From assembly GCF_000376425.1 (NCBI RefSeq), contig NZ_AQWL01000005.1, positions 30,165 to 94,164 of the forward strand: 64,000 nucleotides of DNA. The letters run 5' to 3'. Below the pieces are notes generated by a model that worked only from the letters and a program-made list of their open reading frames with translations, was not told the DNA's origin and did not search any database. The translations under genes and the position numbers were made by a program. Position 1 is the first letter of the stretch, and each line of letters begins with the position of its first letter. Of this stretch, positions 36,071 through 45,187 are shown piece by piece. The stretch comes from Thiobacillus denitrificans DSM 12475 (lineage in GTDB: Bacteria > Pseudomonadota > Gammaproteobacteria > Burkholderiales > Thiobacillaceae).

Positions 36071-37315
36071 ATGAAACGCGTGGATGATTTCCGCCTGCGC
36101 TTCGGCAAACAGGAGCTGGTGCCGATCGTCATCGGCGGCATGGGGGTGGACATTTCGACCGCCGAGCTGGCGCTCGAAGCGGCGCGCCTCGGCGGCATCG
36201 GCCATATTTCCGATGCCATGGTGCAGACCGTGTCCGACACCCGCTTTGACACCAACTTCGTCAGCCAGAAGCTGAAGAAGTACAAGGCCAACGTTGCCAG
36301 CAGCGACAAGTCCAGTGTGCACTTCAACCTCGCAGAACTCGAGGAAGCCACCCGCAACCATGTGGGCCGGGCGATGGAAGCCAAGCATGGCGACGGCATG
36401 ATCTTCATCAACTGCATGGAGAAGCTCACCATGAACGCGCCGCGCGAGACGCTGCGCATGCGCCTGTCGGCGGCGCTCGATGCCGGCATCGACGGCATCA
36501 CGCTCTCCGCTGGCCTGCATCTCGGCTCGTTCGCACTGATCGAGGATCATCCACGCTTTCGCGACGCCAAGCTCGGCATCATCGTCTCCTCGCCGCGTGC
36601 GCTGGCGATGTTCCTGCGCAAGAATGCCCGCCTGCAGCGCCTGCCCGACTACATCGTGGTGGAGGGGCCGCTTGCCGGCGGCCACCTCGGCTTCGGCCTG
36701 GACTGGGCGCAGTACGACCTCGCCACCATCATGAGCGAAGTGCTGGCGTTCCTCAAAACCGAACACCTCGACATTCCGCTGATCGCCGCCGGCGGCATTT
36801 TCACCGGCAGCGATGCCACGGTCTTCCTCGAACAGGGCGCGGCGGCGGTACAGGTGGCGACCCGCTTCACCGTCACCCGCGAGTGCGGCCTGCCAGACAA
36901 GGTCAAGCAGGAATACTTCAGGGCCAGCGAGGACGACATCGAGGTCAACACCATTTCGCCGACCGGCTACCCGATGCGCATGCTCAAGGGCAGCCCCGGC
37001 ATCGGCGCCGGCATCCGCCCCAACTGCGAAGCCTACGGCTACCTGCTCGACGCCAACGGTCGCTGCGCCTATATCGATGCCTACAACAGCCAGGTGGAAC
37101 TACACCCGGGTGCGAAGAAGGTTTCAGTCAAGGACAAGACCTGCCTGTGCACCCACATGCGCAACTTCGACATCTGGACCTGCGGCCAGACCACCTGGCG
37201 CCTGAAGGACACCACCCGGCGTGCGCCGGACGGCAGCTATCAGGTGCTCAGCGCCGAACAGGTGTTCCACGACTACCAGTTCAGCGTCGACCAGAAAATC
37301 GCGCTGCCGGCCTGA
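36071..37315 (+). CDS. nitronate monooxygenase-like flavoprotein
   Basis: A 414-residue TIM-barrel flavoenzyme of the nitronate monooxygenase/2-nitropropane dioxygenase family. Visible blocks are VIGGMGVDIS near residue 21, VEGPLAGGHLGFG at about 195 (FMN and active-site region with the GGH motif), IAAGGIF at about 235 and VQVATRF at about 260. A C-terminal extension with cysteines (CLCTHM, CGQTTW) is unusual. It stands alone with a structured leader. Substrate is unknown; the family oxidises nitroalkanes or reduces related compounds. Confidence 0.82.
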   Translation: MKRVDDFRLRFGKQELVPIVIGGMGVDISTAELALEAARLGGIGHISDAMVQTVSDTRFDTNFVSQKLKKYKANVASSDKSSVHFNLAELEEATRNHVGRAMEAKHGDGMIFINCMEKLTMNAPRETLRMRLSAALDAGIDGITLSAGLHLGSFALIEDHPRFRDAKLGIIVSSPRALAMFLRKNARLQRLPDYIVVEGPLAGGHLGFGLDWAQYDLATIMSEVLAFLKTEHLDIPLIAAGGIFTGSDATVFLEQGAAAVQVATRFTVTRECGLPDKVKQEYFRASEDDIEVNTISPTGYPMRMLKGSPGIGAGIRPNCEAYGYLLDANGRCAYIDAYNSQVELHPGAKKVSVKDKTCLCTHMRNFDIWTCGQTTWRLKDTTRRAPDGSYQVLSAEQVFHDYQFSVDQKIALPA

Positions 37316-37371
37316 ACCGCCCCTGCTGCCATGCACCGGGATGAGCCTTTTCCGGCAGCCCGGGAGGCGGG

Positions 37372-37824
37372 CTATGCCGCCATCAGGCGCCGCGCCAGAT
37401 GGGCCAGCGGCGCGGGCAGGCGGTGCAGCACCACCTCGGGGTCGAGGGCGTCGAGCAGGTTCTTGACGGTGAGGCCGAGTTCGGTGTCGCCTTCGCTCAC
37501 CAGGCGGCGGCTGAAAAAGAGGGTGTCGGGGTCTTCGCGCCGGCCGAGCAGCAGCAGGAAATCGCGGGCGGTGGCGCTGATGGTGAGTTCGGGCGCGCCG
37601 CTGTCCGGCGCGAATCCGCGCGCCGTGACGGTAAAGCGCAGGCTGAGCCCGAGGTCCTTGATGCGGATGGCGTAGCGCCGGCCGGCCAGCGGCCGCCAGT
37701 CGAGCGTTTTCAGCGCCGGCCACAGCAGCCGGTTGGCCGCCAGCGAAAACGCCAGGCTGGGCGGTGCGGCGGGAAGTCGGGCGACTGCGTTGACAAGCTG
37801 CGGGGGCAAAGCAAGGTTCTGCAT
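37372..37824 (-). CDS. ubiT: anaerobic ubiquinone biosynthesis accessory factor UbiT
   Basis: A 150-residue SCP2-domain protein (MQNLALPPQLVNAVARLP start, LGLSLRFTVTARGF and GDTELGLTVKNLLDALD). UbiT binds lipid intermediates in the oxygen-independent ubiquinone pathway together with UbiU and UbiV. It is the last gene of ubiU-ubiV-queD-ubiT, which makes the assignment firm. It is shorter than the E. coli protein (174). ATG 37824 gives the conserved SCP2 start. Confidence 0.85.
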   Translation of the reverse strand: MQNLALPPQLVNAVARLPAAPPSLAFSLAANRLLWPALKTLDWRPLAGRRYAIRIKDLGLSLRFTVTARGFAPDSGAPELTISATARDFLLLLGRREDPDTLFFSRRLVSEGDTELGLTVKNLLDALDPEVVLHRLPAPLAHLARRLMAA

Positions 37825-37846
37825 GATGGCTCCTGTGCTCAATGGG

Positions 37847-38287
37847 TTAGCGCTCGGCGTCGGCCCAGTTGTTGGGGGTTTCATACAAGCGCACCCGCCG
37901 CAGCCGCAGCCGGTTGCCGTAGCCGTCAAGGTAGGCCGCGTCGAGGATGCGGAACGCCTCGTTCGCAAGGTTTTCCGCCGTGGGCACCACTGGCAGCACC
38001 ACGGTCTTGTGTCCGGCCAGCGTCGCCAGGAAGTCGACCACTTCGCGGTCGCCCTGGTAGACCAGGAAGGCATGATCCCAGCGGCTGACCAGCGCGGCAT
38101 TGGCGATGTCTTTCACTTCGGAGAAGTCCATCACCATGCCCTGCATCGCCGCGCCTTCGGTGTCGATGATCTCGCCGGAAAGGCTGATCTCGATGGCGTA
38201 GCGATGGCCGTGCAGGTGCCGGCACTGGCTGGCGTGATGGGGAATGCGGTGGCCGGCGTCGAATTCCAGCCTGCGTGTAATCAGCAT
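37847..38287 (-). CDS. queD: 6-carboxytetrahydropterin synthase QueD family
   Basis: A 146-residue T-fold enzyme. The zinc histidines are in FDAGHR (His13) and HLHGH (His26, His28), with the nucleophile Cys22 in SQCRHLHGH. The catalytic DH is in SRWDHAFLVY. QueD converts dihydroneopterin triphosphate to carboxytetrahydropterin in queuosine synthesis. Its place inside the ubi operon, overlapping ubiV by 7 bp, is unexpected since queE and queC are at 52535-53856. A 6-pyruvoyl-tetrahydropterin synthase role is the alternative. Confidence 0.88.
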   Translation of the reverse strand: MLITRRLEFDAGHRIPHHASQCRHLHGHRYAIEISLSGEIIDTEGAAMQGMVMDFSEVKDIANAALVSRWDHAFLVYQGDREVVDFLATLAGHKTVVLPVVPTAENLANEAFRILDAAYLDGYGNRLRLRRVRLYETPNNWADAER

Positions 38288-39174
38288 GGTTGCTGCGTCC
38301 CGTATTCCAGTCCCGCCCGGCCATGCCAGTAACCGTCGACCGGCGGCCCGGGCATGATGCGCGCCAGCGCATCGGCGGCGTTGTCCTCGCCCGCCAGCGC
38401 CGCCCGGAAAGCTTCGACCACGCGTCCCATGTGGCGCGACTGCGGCGACAGGCGCAGGCTGGCGATGCCGAGCTGACGCAGGGCCGGCAGTTCGCCGATC
38501 AGGTTATAGACCCCGGCGGACTGCGTCTGGATGCCATTGAGCGTGAGGAAGGGCGCGCCCTCGCGGGTGGCCAGCGGCAGCCCGTCGGGATGGTCGAGGC
38601 AGCGGAACTGGCAGTCGTCCTTGGGCAGGTTGTAGTGGCGCGCGGTGAAGCAGCGCGCCGAATACGCCAGCGGCAGGCGGCCGTAGGCGAATATTTCCGT
38701 TTCCATGCCGGCCGGCGCGCGCTCGAGCAGCGACGCCAGCGCGGTGCGCGTGACTTCCACCGGCGGCAGCCAGCGCTGCGCACCGAGACCGGCGAGCACG
38801 TCCAGCGTTTCCGGATTGTAGACATTCAGCGTCGGGCCGGCGACGAAGGGTACGCCCGCTTCGGACAGCAGCCGCACCGCGCCCCATTCGTTAGCTTCGA
38901 CCAGGAAACGGCCGTCGCCCACGATCCGGCGCAGCGTCTTCAGATCGGATTCCGACTCGATCAGCGTCTGGGTGGAGAGCGCCACTTCCTTGCCGGCTGC
39001 GGCGAGCTGTTCAGCCACGGCAAGCCAGTCCGGCAAACGCAGCAGATGGCGGCGCGAGCACACGCTTTCGCCCAGATACACGCGCGTCACCGGCCAGCGT
39101 TTCGCTTCGTCGTAGAAAGCGAGGACGTCGTCGCGCGACCAGTAATACAGGAGGGGGCCGAGGCTGAGGTTCAT
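38281..39174 (-). CDS. ubiV: ubiquinone biosynthesis protein UbiV (U32 family)
   Basis: A 297-residue U32-family protein. The four cysteines that bind the [4Fe-4S] cluster in E. coli UbiV are present: Cys39 (GESVC), Cys175, Cys188 and Cys192 (ARCFTARHYN...DDCQFRC), with the same spacing (13 and 4). UbiV forms a complex with UbiU that hydroxylates ubiquinone precursors without oxygen, using prephenate. It lies 60 bp after ubiU and overlaps queD. Confidence 0.93.
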   Translation of the reverse strand: MNLSLGPLLYYWSRDDVLAFYDEAKRWPVTRVYLGESVCSRRHLLRLPDWLAVAEQLAAAGKEVALSTQTLIESESDLKTLRRIVGDGRFLVEANEWGAVRLLSEAGVPFVAGPTLNVYNPETLDVLAGLGAQRWLPPVEVTRTALASLLERAPAGMETEIFAYGRLPLAYSARCFTARHYNLPKDDCQFRCLDHPDGLPLATREGAPFLTLNGIQTQSAGVYNLIGELPALRQLGIASLRLSPQSRHMGRVVEAFRAALAGEDNAADALARIMPGPPVDGYWHGRAGLEYGTQQPC

Positions 39175-39179
39175 TTCAC

Positions 39180-39207
39180 AGGTGCAAGATTCAAGTTACA
39201 AGATTTC
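39180..39207. repeat. intergenic repeat family B, copy 2
   Basis: The 60-bp gap between ubiU and ubiV carries GCAAGATTCAAGTTACA at 39184-39200, the exact complement of 14173-14189. It lies five or more bases from the ubiV start, on the 5' side of the gene as in the other copies. Confidence 0.65.
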
Positions 39208-39234
39208 AAGAAAAGGGGGCGCATCATTCACCTC

Positions 39235-40236
39235 TCACTTCCACGGCCGGTGGTAGGCGCCGAGCGTATGGCTCTGCCCTTCCGACAGCTTGTTGAGTTC
39301 GGCCTGCCAGGCGGGCGCGGGCTTGAAGCCAGCGGCGTCTTTTTTCACCGCATCGATGGCGGCGCGCCACACCTTCGTCACCTGCGCCACGTAGGCCGGG
39401 CTGCGCTGGCGACCTTCGATCTTGATCGCGGCGATGCCGATCTTCAACATCTCGGGCAAGAGGTCGAGGGTGTTGAGGCTGGTGGGCTCCTCGATGGCGT
39501 AGTAGGTTTCGCCGCCGACGTCGAAGCGGCCCTTGCACAGCGTCGGGTAGCCGGCTTTTTCGTCCTTTCCGTAGCGGTCGAGCAGCACGCCGTTCAGCCT
39601 CGATTCCAGGCCGGCCGGCGTGTCCTTCCACTGCACCGCTTTCGCCGGCGAGCATACGCCTGCCGAGTTGGGCGATTCGCCGGTGCAGTACGACGACAGT
39701 AGGCAGCGCCCTTCCACCATCACGCACAGGCCGCCGAAGCCGAACAGCTCAATCTCGACGCCGGTGTGCTTCACCACGTTTTCCACCTGCGGCAGCGACA
39801 GCACGCGCGGCAGCACGGCGCGCTGGATGCCGAAATGCTCACGGTAGAAATTCACCGCCTCGTAGCTGGTGGCCGAGCCCTGCACCGACAGATGCAGCCT
39901 GAGGTTCGGATAATGCCTGACCGCATAGCGCATCAGCCCGGGGTCGGCGAGGATCACGGCGTCCATGCCGAGCTTCGCCGCCTGGTCGACCGCGCCGGTC
40001 CAGCGAGTCCAGGTATCGGACTGCGGATAGGTGTTGAGCGCGAGCAGCACCTTGCGGCCGCGCTCGTGCGCGTAGCGCAGGCCCTCCGCCGCCTGTGCCG
40101 CGTCGAAGTTGAGGCCAGGGAAGGCGCGCGCGTTGGTGTTGTCGCGGAACCCCATGTAGACCGCATCGGCGCCGTTGTCGATGGCGGCCTTGAGCGAAAC
40201 CAGGCTGCCCGCCGGGCAGATCAGATCAAGCGACAT
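39235..40236 (-). CDS. ubiU: ubiquinone biosynthesis protein UbiU (U32 family)
   Basis: A 333-residue U32-family protein starting MSLDLICPAGSLVSLKAAID. Cysteines 171, 178, 195 and 234 correspond one-to-one (offset two) to the cluster ligands C169, C176, C193 and C232 of E. coli UbiU. The gene heads ubiU-ubiV-queD-ubiT on the minus strand and its start overlaps the end of the yhcC-like gene by 11 bp, so all belong to one transcript. It enables ubiquinone synthesis under anoxic conditions. Confidence 0.94.
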   Translation of the reverse strand: MSLDLICPAGSLVSLKAAIDNGADAVYMGFRDNTNARAFPGLNFDAAQAAEGLRYAHERGRKVLLALNTYPQSDTWTRWTGAVDQAAKLGMDAVILADPGLMRYAVRHYPNLRLHLSVQGSATSYEAVNFYREHFGIQRAVLPRVLSLPQVENVVKHTGVEIELFGFGGLCVMVEGRCLLSSYCTGESPNSAGVCSPAKAVQWKDTPAGLESRLNGVLLDRYGKDEKAGYPTLCKGRFDVGGETYYAIEEPTSLNTLDLLPEMLKIGIAAIKIEGRQRSPAYVAQVTKVWRAAIDAVKKDAAGFKPAPAWQAELNKLSEGQSHTLGAYHRPWK

Positions 40237-41176
40237 GACTTTTCTCCTTCCATATCTGGCCCGCGCGGGCGCCCTGGCGGCTATCGCGCCGCGCCAGTTC
40301 GTCGGCGATGCCGTTCAGTACGTCCCACTTCTTCGCGCACCACGCGGGTGCCAGCAGCATGTCGGGCGAGGCGGTGCCGGTGACGCGGTGGTAGACCACC
40401 TCCCACGGGGTGCGCTCGATCAGATCGGCGGCGATGCACAGGTAATCCGCCTCGGCCAGCGGGATGTACTCGCCGCGTTTCCATTCGATCGCCAGTCGGG
40501 TGTGCTTGACCACATGCAACGGGTGCAGCTTGAGGCCGTCGACACCGACCTCGAGCACGCGGTCGAGGCTCGCGTGGCTGTGCGATGCGTCCTCGCCGGG
40601 CAGGCCGACGATGAGATGGCAGCACACCGGAATGCCGCGCGCCCGCGCCGCCCGCGTCGCCGCCTCGTATTCGGCGAAGCCGTGGCCACGGTTGACGCGC
40701 GCCAGGGTGGCGTCGAAGGACGACTGCAGGCCGAGTTCCAACCACACCTCGTGGCCGCGGTCGCGGTACTCCGCCAGCAGGTCGAGCACCGGCGGCGGCA
40801 CGCAGTCGGGCCGCGTGCCGATCGACAGGCCCATCACGTCGGGCGCCGCCAGCGCGGCGTCGTACAGCGCGCGCAGCTCGTCCACATGCGCATAGGTATT
40901 GGTGTAGGCCTGGAAATAGGCGATGAAGCGGCGCGCGCCCGTGCCCCGCGCAATGCGGCCGCGCGCGCGCTCGAATTGCGCGGCGAGCGGCGCCGGGTCG
41001 CGTGCGCCCGGGGCAAAGGACTTGTTGTTGCAGAAAGTACAGCCGCCGATGCCCTTGCTGCCGTCGCGATTGGGGCAGGTGAAGCCGGCATCGAGCGCGA
41101 CCTTGTGCACCCGTTCGCCGTGCCGCTCCAGCATGGCGCGGCCGAAGCTGTGGATACGGTCGGTGAAGCTGCTCAC
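40226..41176 (-). CDS. YhcC-type radical SAM protein (TIGR01212)
   Basis: A 316-residue radical SAM enzyme. The cluster motif is CPNRDG...GGCTFCNN, giving the CxxxCxxC-like arrangement of the YhcC family, followed by FIAYFQAYTNTY and RPDCVPPPVLDLL. The family acts on an unidentified substrate. The GTG start at 41174-41176 overlaps the stop of the upstream nitronate monooxygenase-like gene (GTGA). It precedes ubiU in the same direction, hinting at an anaerobic operon. Confidence 0.85.
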   Translation of the reverse strand: MSSFTDRIHSFGRAMLERHGERVHKVALDAGFTCPNRDGSKGIGGCTFCNNKSFAPGARDPAPLAAQFERARGRIARGTGARRFIAYFQAYTNTYAHVDELRALYDAALAAPDVMGLSIGTRPDCVPPPVLDLLAEYRDRGHEVWLELGLQSSFDATLARVNRGHGFAEYEAATRAARARGIPVCCHLIVGLPGEDASHSHASLDRVLEVGVDGLKLHPLHVVKHTRLAIEWKRGEYIPLAEADYLCIAADLIERTPWEVVYHRVTGTASPDMLLAPAWCAKKWDVLNGIADELARRDSRQGARAGQIWKEKSHVA

Positions 41177-42336
41177 GCCGCGGTGGCCGCCGGCTTGCCG
41201 CCGGTGAGCAGATAGTCGATCAAAGCCTGCACCGGCTGGATCGCGCGGCCGAACGGCAAGCTTTCGCTGCCGCGGAAGAACAGGCCCTTGTTGACGTCGC
41301 CCTTGAGCGCGGCTACCAGCTGCGAATCGATGCAGAACTGCCCGGCTTTCTTGAGGCCGTCGCGCAGGCCACATTGCGCCAGGCAATGCAGGCCGATGGC
41401 GCAGCGCCCGGGGTCGGCCTTCGCCACCGCCTGCAGCCTGGATTCGCGCTTGAGGTAGTTGGCGAGCCATGGCGTTTTCACCGCACGCGCAGGCAGCCCG
41501 GCCACGCTCATGAAAGTGACGATGTCCTCGGGCTGCGCATCGAGTAGCACGCGCTTGAAGTTGGGATGGGCATCGCCTTCCTCGGTCACGGCAAACGGCG
41601 TGCCAACCTGCGCTGCGCTCGCCCCCAGCGCCAGTGCCGCCAGCACTTTCGCGTGACTGTTGAAGCCGCCGCCGACGATGACCGGAATCTGCCCGCGCGC
41701 GATGCCCTGCTCTTCAAAAACCTTGAAAATGCCGGGCAATACCGCGGCGAAATCGAAACGCGCATTCGCCAGATCGGCCGGGTCCGGTGCACCGAGATGG
41801 CCGCCTGCGTAACGCGGATGCTCGATTACGATGGCATCCGGCAGCCGCCCCTTGCGTGCCCATTTCTTCAGCACGACGGCGACACCGCGCGCATCCGACA
41901 GGATCGGAATCAGCGCAACCTCGGGATAAGCTGCGGCGAGTTCCGGCAGATCGAGCGGCAGTCCCGCGCCCATCACGATCGCTTGCGCGCCCGAGGCGCA
42001 CGCCTGCCGCACATAGTCCGGATACGCCTCCACGGCCTTCATCACGTTGACCGCGACCAGGCCATGGCCGGCTGCGATAGCGAGCGCAGCCCTGATTTCA
42101 CGGTCGAGCGCGATGAAGTTGAGCCGGTTGAGTTCATCCTTGTCACGGCAGCGTTGCGAGCGTTCCGACAGGTCGGCGTGATGATGCCGCAGGTCGATAC
42201 TCGCTATCGTTCCCATCGCGCCGGCACGTGCCACCGCGCCGGCCAGGCGGTGGGCCGACACGCCCACGCCCATACCCCCCTGCACGATGGGCAGCAGGGT
42301 ATGGCCGCGAATGGCAAACGATGTGGGCGCAGGCAT
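41173..42336 (-). CDS. nitronate monooxygenase-like flavoprotein, second copy
   Basis: A 387-residue TIM-barrel flavoprotein. Blocks are LLPIVQGGMGVGVSAHRLAG, VNVMKAVEAY, EHPRYAGGHLGAPDP and VIVGGGFNSHAKVLAALALGASAAQVGTPF. It differs in the C-terminus from the protein at 36071 (with IGLHCLAQCGLRDG here). The ATG at 42336 is preferred; an ATG at 42372 falls within the TATAAT promoter element. It is the first gene of a minus-strand run to ubiT. Confidence 0.82.
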   Translation of the reverse strand: MPAPTSFAIRGHTLLPIVQGGMGVGVSAHRLAGAVARAGAMGTIASIDLRHHHADLSERSQRCRDKDELNRLNFIALDREIRAALAIAAGHGLVAVNVMKAVEAYPDYVRQACASGAQAIVMGAGLPLDLPELAAAYPEVALIPILSDARGVAVVLKKWARKGRLPDAIVIEHPRYAGGHLGAPDPADLANARFDFAAVLPGIFKVFEEQGIARGQIPVIVGGGFNSHAKVLAALALGASAAQVGTPFAVTEEGDAHPNFKRVLLDAQPEDIVTFMSVAGLPARAVKTPWLANYLKRESRLQAVAKADPGRCAIGLHCLAQCGLRDGLKKAGQFCIDSQLVAALKGDVNKGLFFRGSESLPFGRAIQPVQALIDYLLTGGKPAATAA

Positions 42337-42370
42337 GCCGGTCTTTCCATCCTCTACAAAATTGCCGCCC

Positions 42371-42379
42371 ATTATAGCA
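42371..42379 (-). promoter_or_regulatory. extended -10 promoter for the nitronate monooxygenase/yhcC/ubi run
   Basis: On the minus strand TGCTATAAT forms an extended -10 element (TGnTATAAT) 35 bp upstream of the chosen ATG. No convincing -35 was seen, as expected for extended -10 promoters. It argues against translation from ATG 42372. Confidence 0.6.
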
Positions 42380-42498
42380 ACTTGAAGACCTGCTTATCTT
42401 CATATAAATATCGGCCCGTTTCCGCGGGCGGAAGACCGGGGTTCTCCCGCCCAGCCTAAACGCCTACAATGTGGGGTCCCACTCTGGCCTCTTACCGC

Positions 42499-43104
42499 AT
42501 GTTCACCGGCATCATCCAGGCCATTGGCCGCATCCACGAATACGAAGCGCGCGGCGCCGACGCGCGCATGCTCATCCACGGCGGCGGCCTCGACTTTTCC
42601 GATGTCGGTCCTGGCGACAGCATCGCGGTCAACGGCGTGTGCCTGACCGCGACCGCGCTGACGCCCGACAGCTTCAGCGTCGACGTCTCCGCCGAAACCC
42701 TGCGCGTAACCGAAGGCTTCACGCCGGGCGCCGAAGTCAACCTGGAGAAAGCGCTGCGGCTGGCCGACCGGCTCGGCGGGCATCTGGTGTCGGGACACGT
42801 CGACGGCGTCGGCGCGGTGCACCGCTTCGCGCCGGCAGGCGAATCGCATCTGCTGGAAATCGACGCCCCGGCCGAACTCGCGCGCTACATCATCCGCAAG
42901 GGCTCGATCACGGTGAACGGCGTGTCGCTCACCGTCAACCGCGTGGATGGCGCGCGCTTCGCGCTCAACCTCATCCCGCATACGCTGGAAATGACCACGC
43001 TCAAGCATCTGCAGCCGGGCAGCCGCGTCAACCTGGAAGTCGACATGATCGCGCGCTATGTCGAGCGCATGATGCCATTCACCAACGTCACGGATAAAGA
43101 TTAA
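42499..43104 (+). CDS. ribE: riboflavin synthase
   Basis: A 201-residue two-lobed enzyme that dismutates lumazine to riboflavin. Each half contains a typical riboflavin-synthase repeat: MFTGIIQAIG, VNGVCLTAT, GGHLVSGHVDG in the first and a KGSITVNGVSLTVN segment in the second. The ATG at 42499 gives the universal MFTGII start. It leads ribE-ribB(X)-ribH-nusB on the plus strand. No FMN riboswitch consensus was seen in the 160 bp upstream. A TACAAT possible -10 lies near 42470. Confidence 0.95.
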   Translation: MFTGIIQAIGRIHEYEARGADARMLIHGGGLDFSDVGPGDSIAVNGVCLTATALTPDSFSVDVSAETLRVTEGFTPGAEVNLEKALRLADRLGGHLVSGHVDGVGAVHRFAPAGESHLLEIDAPAELARYIIRKGSITVNGVSLTVNRVDGARFALNLIPHTLEMTTLKHLQPGSRVNLEVDMIARYVERMMPFTNVTDKD

Positions 43105-43121
43105 GTTAGGAACAACGACCG

Positions 43122-44207
43122 ATGAGCCTCGCCTCCACCCTGGAAATTATCGAAGAACTCAAGGCCGGCCGCATGGTCGTGCTGGTCGACGAGGAAGACC
43201 GCGAAAACGAGGGCGACCTGGTGATGGCCGCCGAGCACGTCACGCCCGACGCGATCAACTTCATGGCCAGGTACGGGCGCGGACTGATCTGCCTGACGCT
43301 GACCGACGCGCGCTGCCGCCAGCTCGGCCTGAAGCAGATGGTCTCCGACAACCAGACCCCGCACGGCACCGCGTTCACGATATCAATCGAGGCGGCCGCA
43401 GGCGTGACCACCGGCATTTCCGCGGCCGACCGCGCGGTCACCATCCAAGCCGCGGTGAAGCGCGCCGCCCAGCCTGCCGACATCATCCAGCCCGGCCACA
43501 TCTTCCCGCTGCGCGCGCAGCCCGGCGGCGTGCTGGTGCGCGCCGGCCACACCGAGGCCGGCTGCGATCTCGCGGGCCTCGCCGGGCTCGAACCCGCGTC
43601 GGTGATCTGCGAGATCCTCAAGGACGACGGCACCATGGCGCGGCTGCCCGACCTGATCCCGTTCGCGCAGCAACACGGCCTGAAAATCGGCGCCATCGCC
43701 GACCTGATCCATTACCGCAACCAGACCGAAAGCCTGGTCGAGCGCGCCGCCGACCGCCTGATCCAGACGGTGTACGGCGCGTTCCGACTGATCGCCTACC
43801 GTGACAAATGCGCCAAGGAAACCCACCTCGCACTGGTCAAGGGCGAGATCCATGCCGACCGCGAAACCCTGGTGCGCGTGCACGAGCCGCTCTCGGTGAT
43901 GGACTTCCTCGACGTCACCGGCGGCGGCCATTCGTGGCCGATCATGGGCGCGATGGAACGCATCGCCGAATCGCAGTCCGGCGTGCTGGTTTTACTGCAT
44001 CGGCCGGAAACCGCCGATGCGCTGCTGCACCGCATCAACCCGGAGCCGGTCGACAGCAGCAAATACGACCTGCGCGACTACGGCATCGGGGCGCAGATCC
44101 TGCGCGACCTCGGCGTCGTCAAAATGAAGCTGCTGGCCAGCCCGCGCAAGATGCCCGCAATGGACGGGTTCGGGCTGGAAGTCACCGGCTATTCCGAAAA
44201 AGCATGA
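43122..44207 (+). CDS. ribBA: RibB (DHBP synthase) fused to a degenerate GTP cyclohydrolase II domain
   Basis: A 361-residue protein. The N-terminal DHBP synthase (to about residue 200) is intact with DEEDRENEGDLVMAAEH and the RPGHIFPLRA-type block. The C-terminal half aligns with RibA, but the zinc-binding Cys-rich loop of GTP cyclohydrolase II is absent; HEPLSVMDFLDVTGGGHSW occupies that place. It therefore probably makes only dihydroxybutanone phosphate, as the RibBX hybrids described in other bacteria. A true RibA should be elsewhere. Confidence 0.92.
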   Translation: MSLASTLEIIEELKAGRMVVLVDEEDRENEGDLVMAAEHVTPDAINFMARYGRGLICLTLTDARCRQLGLKQMVSDNQTPHGTAFTISIEAAAGVTTGISAADRAVTIQAAVKRAAQPADIIQPGHIFPLRAQPGGVLVRAGHTEAGCDLAGLAGLEPASVICEILKDDGTMARLPDLIPFAQQHGLKIGAIADLIHYRNQTESLVERAADRLIQTVYGAFRLIAYRDKCAKETHLALVKGEIHADRETLVRVHEPLSVMDFLDVTGGGHSWPIMGAMERIAESQSGVLVLLHRPETADALLHRINPEPVDSSKYDLRDYGIGAQILRDLGVVKMKLLASPRKMPAMDGFGLEVTGYSEKA

Positions 44208-44230
44208 GCCACTGAAGACAAGGACGCACC

Positions 44231-44701
44231 ATGGGAAGCAAGAAGGACAATTTCTCCGAACTCGACCCGGCCTACCAGGGCAAGGGACTGAAATTCGGCA
44301 TCGTCATGAGCCGTTTCAACCGGGACATCTGCGAAGGCCTGCTGTCGGCCTGCGAAGCCGAACTGCTGCGGCTTGGCGTGTCCCGTGACGACGTGCTGCT
44401 GGTCAACGTGCCGGGCGCGCTCGAACATCCGCTGGCCTTGCAGGAACTGGCGCTGTCCGAGAAATACGATGCGCTCATCGCGCTCGGCGCCGTGGTGCGC
44501 GGCGACACCTACCATTTCGAAGTCGTCTCGAACGAATCCGCGCGCGGCATTCTCGACGTCCAGTTGAAAACCGGCGTGCCGATCGCCAATGCCATCATCA
44601 CCGTCGACACCGAAGAGCAGGGCCACGCACGCATGGGCGAAAAAGGCCGCGACGCCGCCCGCACGGCGATCGAAATGGCCAACCTGCTGAAACGCCTCTG
44701 A
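44231..44701 (+). CDS. ribH: 6,7-dimethyl-8-ribityllumazine synthase
   Basis: A 156-residue lumazine synthase. Family blocks are [50 protein letters not shown] and a C-terminal [18 protein letters not shown] helix. It condenses the RibD product with dihydroxybutanone phosphate. The N-terminus ([21 protein letters not shown]) is slightly extended. The stop shares one base with the nusB start (TGATG). Confidence 0.95.
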   Translation: MGSKKDNFSELDPAYQGKGLKFGIVMSRFNRDICEGLLSACEAELLRLGVSRDDVLLVNVPGALEHPLALQELALSEKYDALIALGAVVRGDTYHFEVVSNESARGILDVQLKTGVPIANAIITVDTEEQGHARMGEKGRDAARTAIEMANLLKRL

Positions 44702-45138
44702 TGGCCGGTTCCCGCAAGATTGCCCGCGAATTCACGCTGCAGGGCGTCTACGCCTGGCTGGTGGGCGGCGCCGACGTCACCCTGATTGCCGCCAACCTCA
44801 AGGAAGACGAGCAGTTCCAGCGCGCCGACGAAGCCTATTTCCGCACCCTGCTCTACGGCGTGCTGAAAGAGGAGGACATGCTGAGCTCGCGCATCGCCCC
44901 CCTGCTCGACCGCCCGCTCGCCGAACTCTCGCCGATCGAGCGCGGCATCCTGCTCATCGGTGCCTACGAACTGCTGCACTGCCCTGACGTGCCGTGGCGC
45001 GTCGCCATCAACGAAGGCGTCGAACTCGCCAAGAAATTCGGCGGCACCGACGGCCACAAATACATCAACGGCGTGCTCGACAAGCTGGCGCAGGACGTGC
45101 GTGCAGTGGAAATCGGGCATGCACGCAAGAAAGACTAG
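44701..45138 (+). CDS. nusB: transcription antitermination factor NusB
   Basis: A 145-residue all-helical protein ([18 protein letters not shown], then [55 protein letters not shown] in consecutive blocks). It binds boxA RNA with NusE during rRNA transcription. Its place behind ribH is conserved in many proteobacteria. The start overlaps the ribH stop by a base. Confidence 0.95.
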   Translation: MAGSRKIAREFTLQGVYAWLVGGADVTLIAANLKEDEQFQRADEAYFRTLLYGVLKEEDMLSSRIAPLLDRPLAELSPIERGILLIGAYELLHCPDVPWRVAINEGVELAKKFGGTDGHKYINGVLDKLAQDVRAVEIGHARKKD

Positions 45139-45187
45139 GGACAGGATTGCGGCCGGCCATGAACGGCCCTCATCACGCGTTCCGCCT

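Noticed and set aside
42340-42498. FMN riboswitch upstream of ribE
   Set aside because: The conserved RFN blocks were looked for and not found; only a promoter-like TACAAT and a GC hairpin are present.
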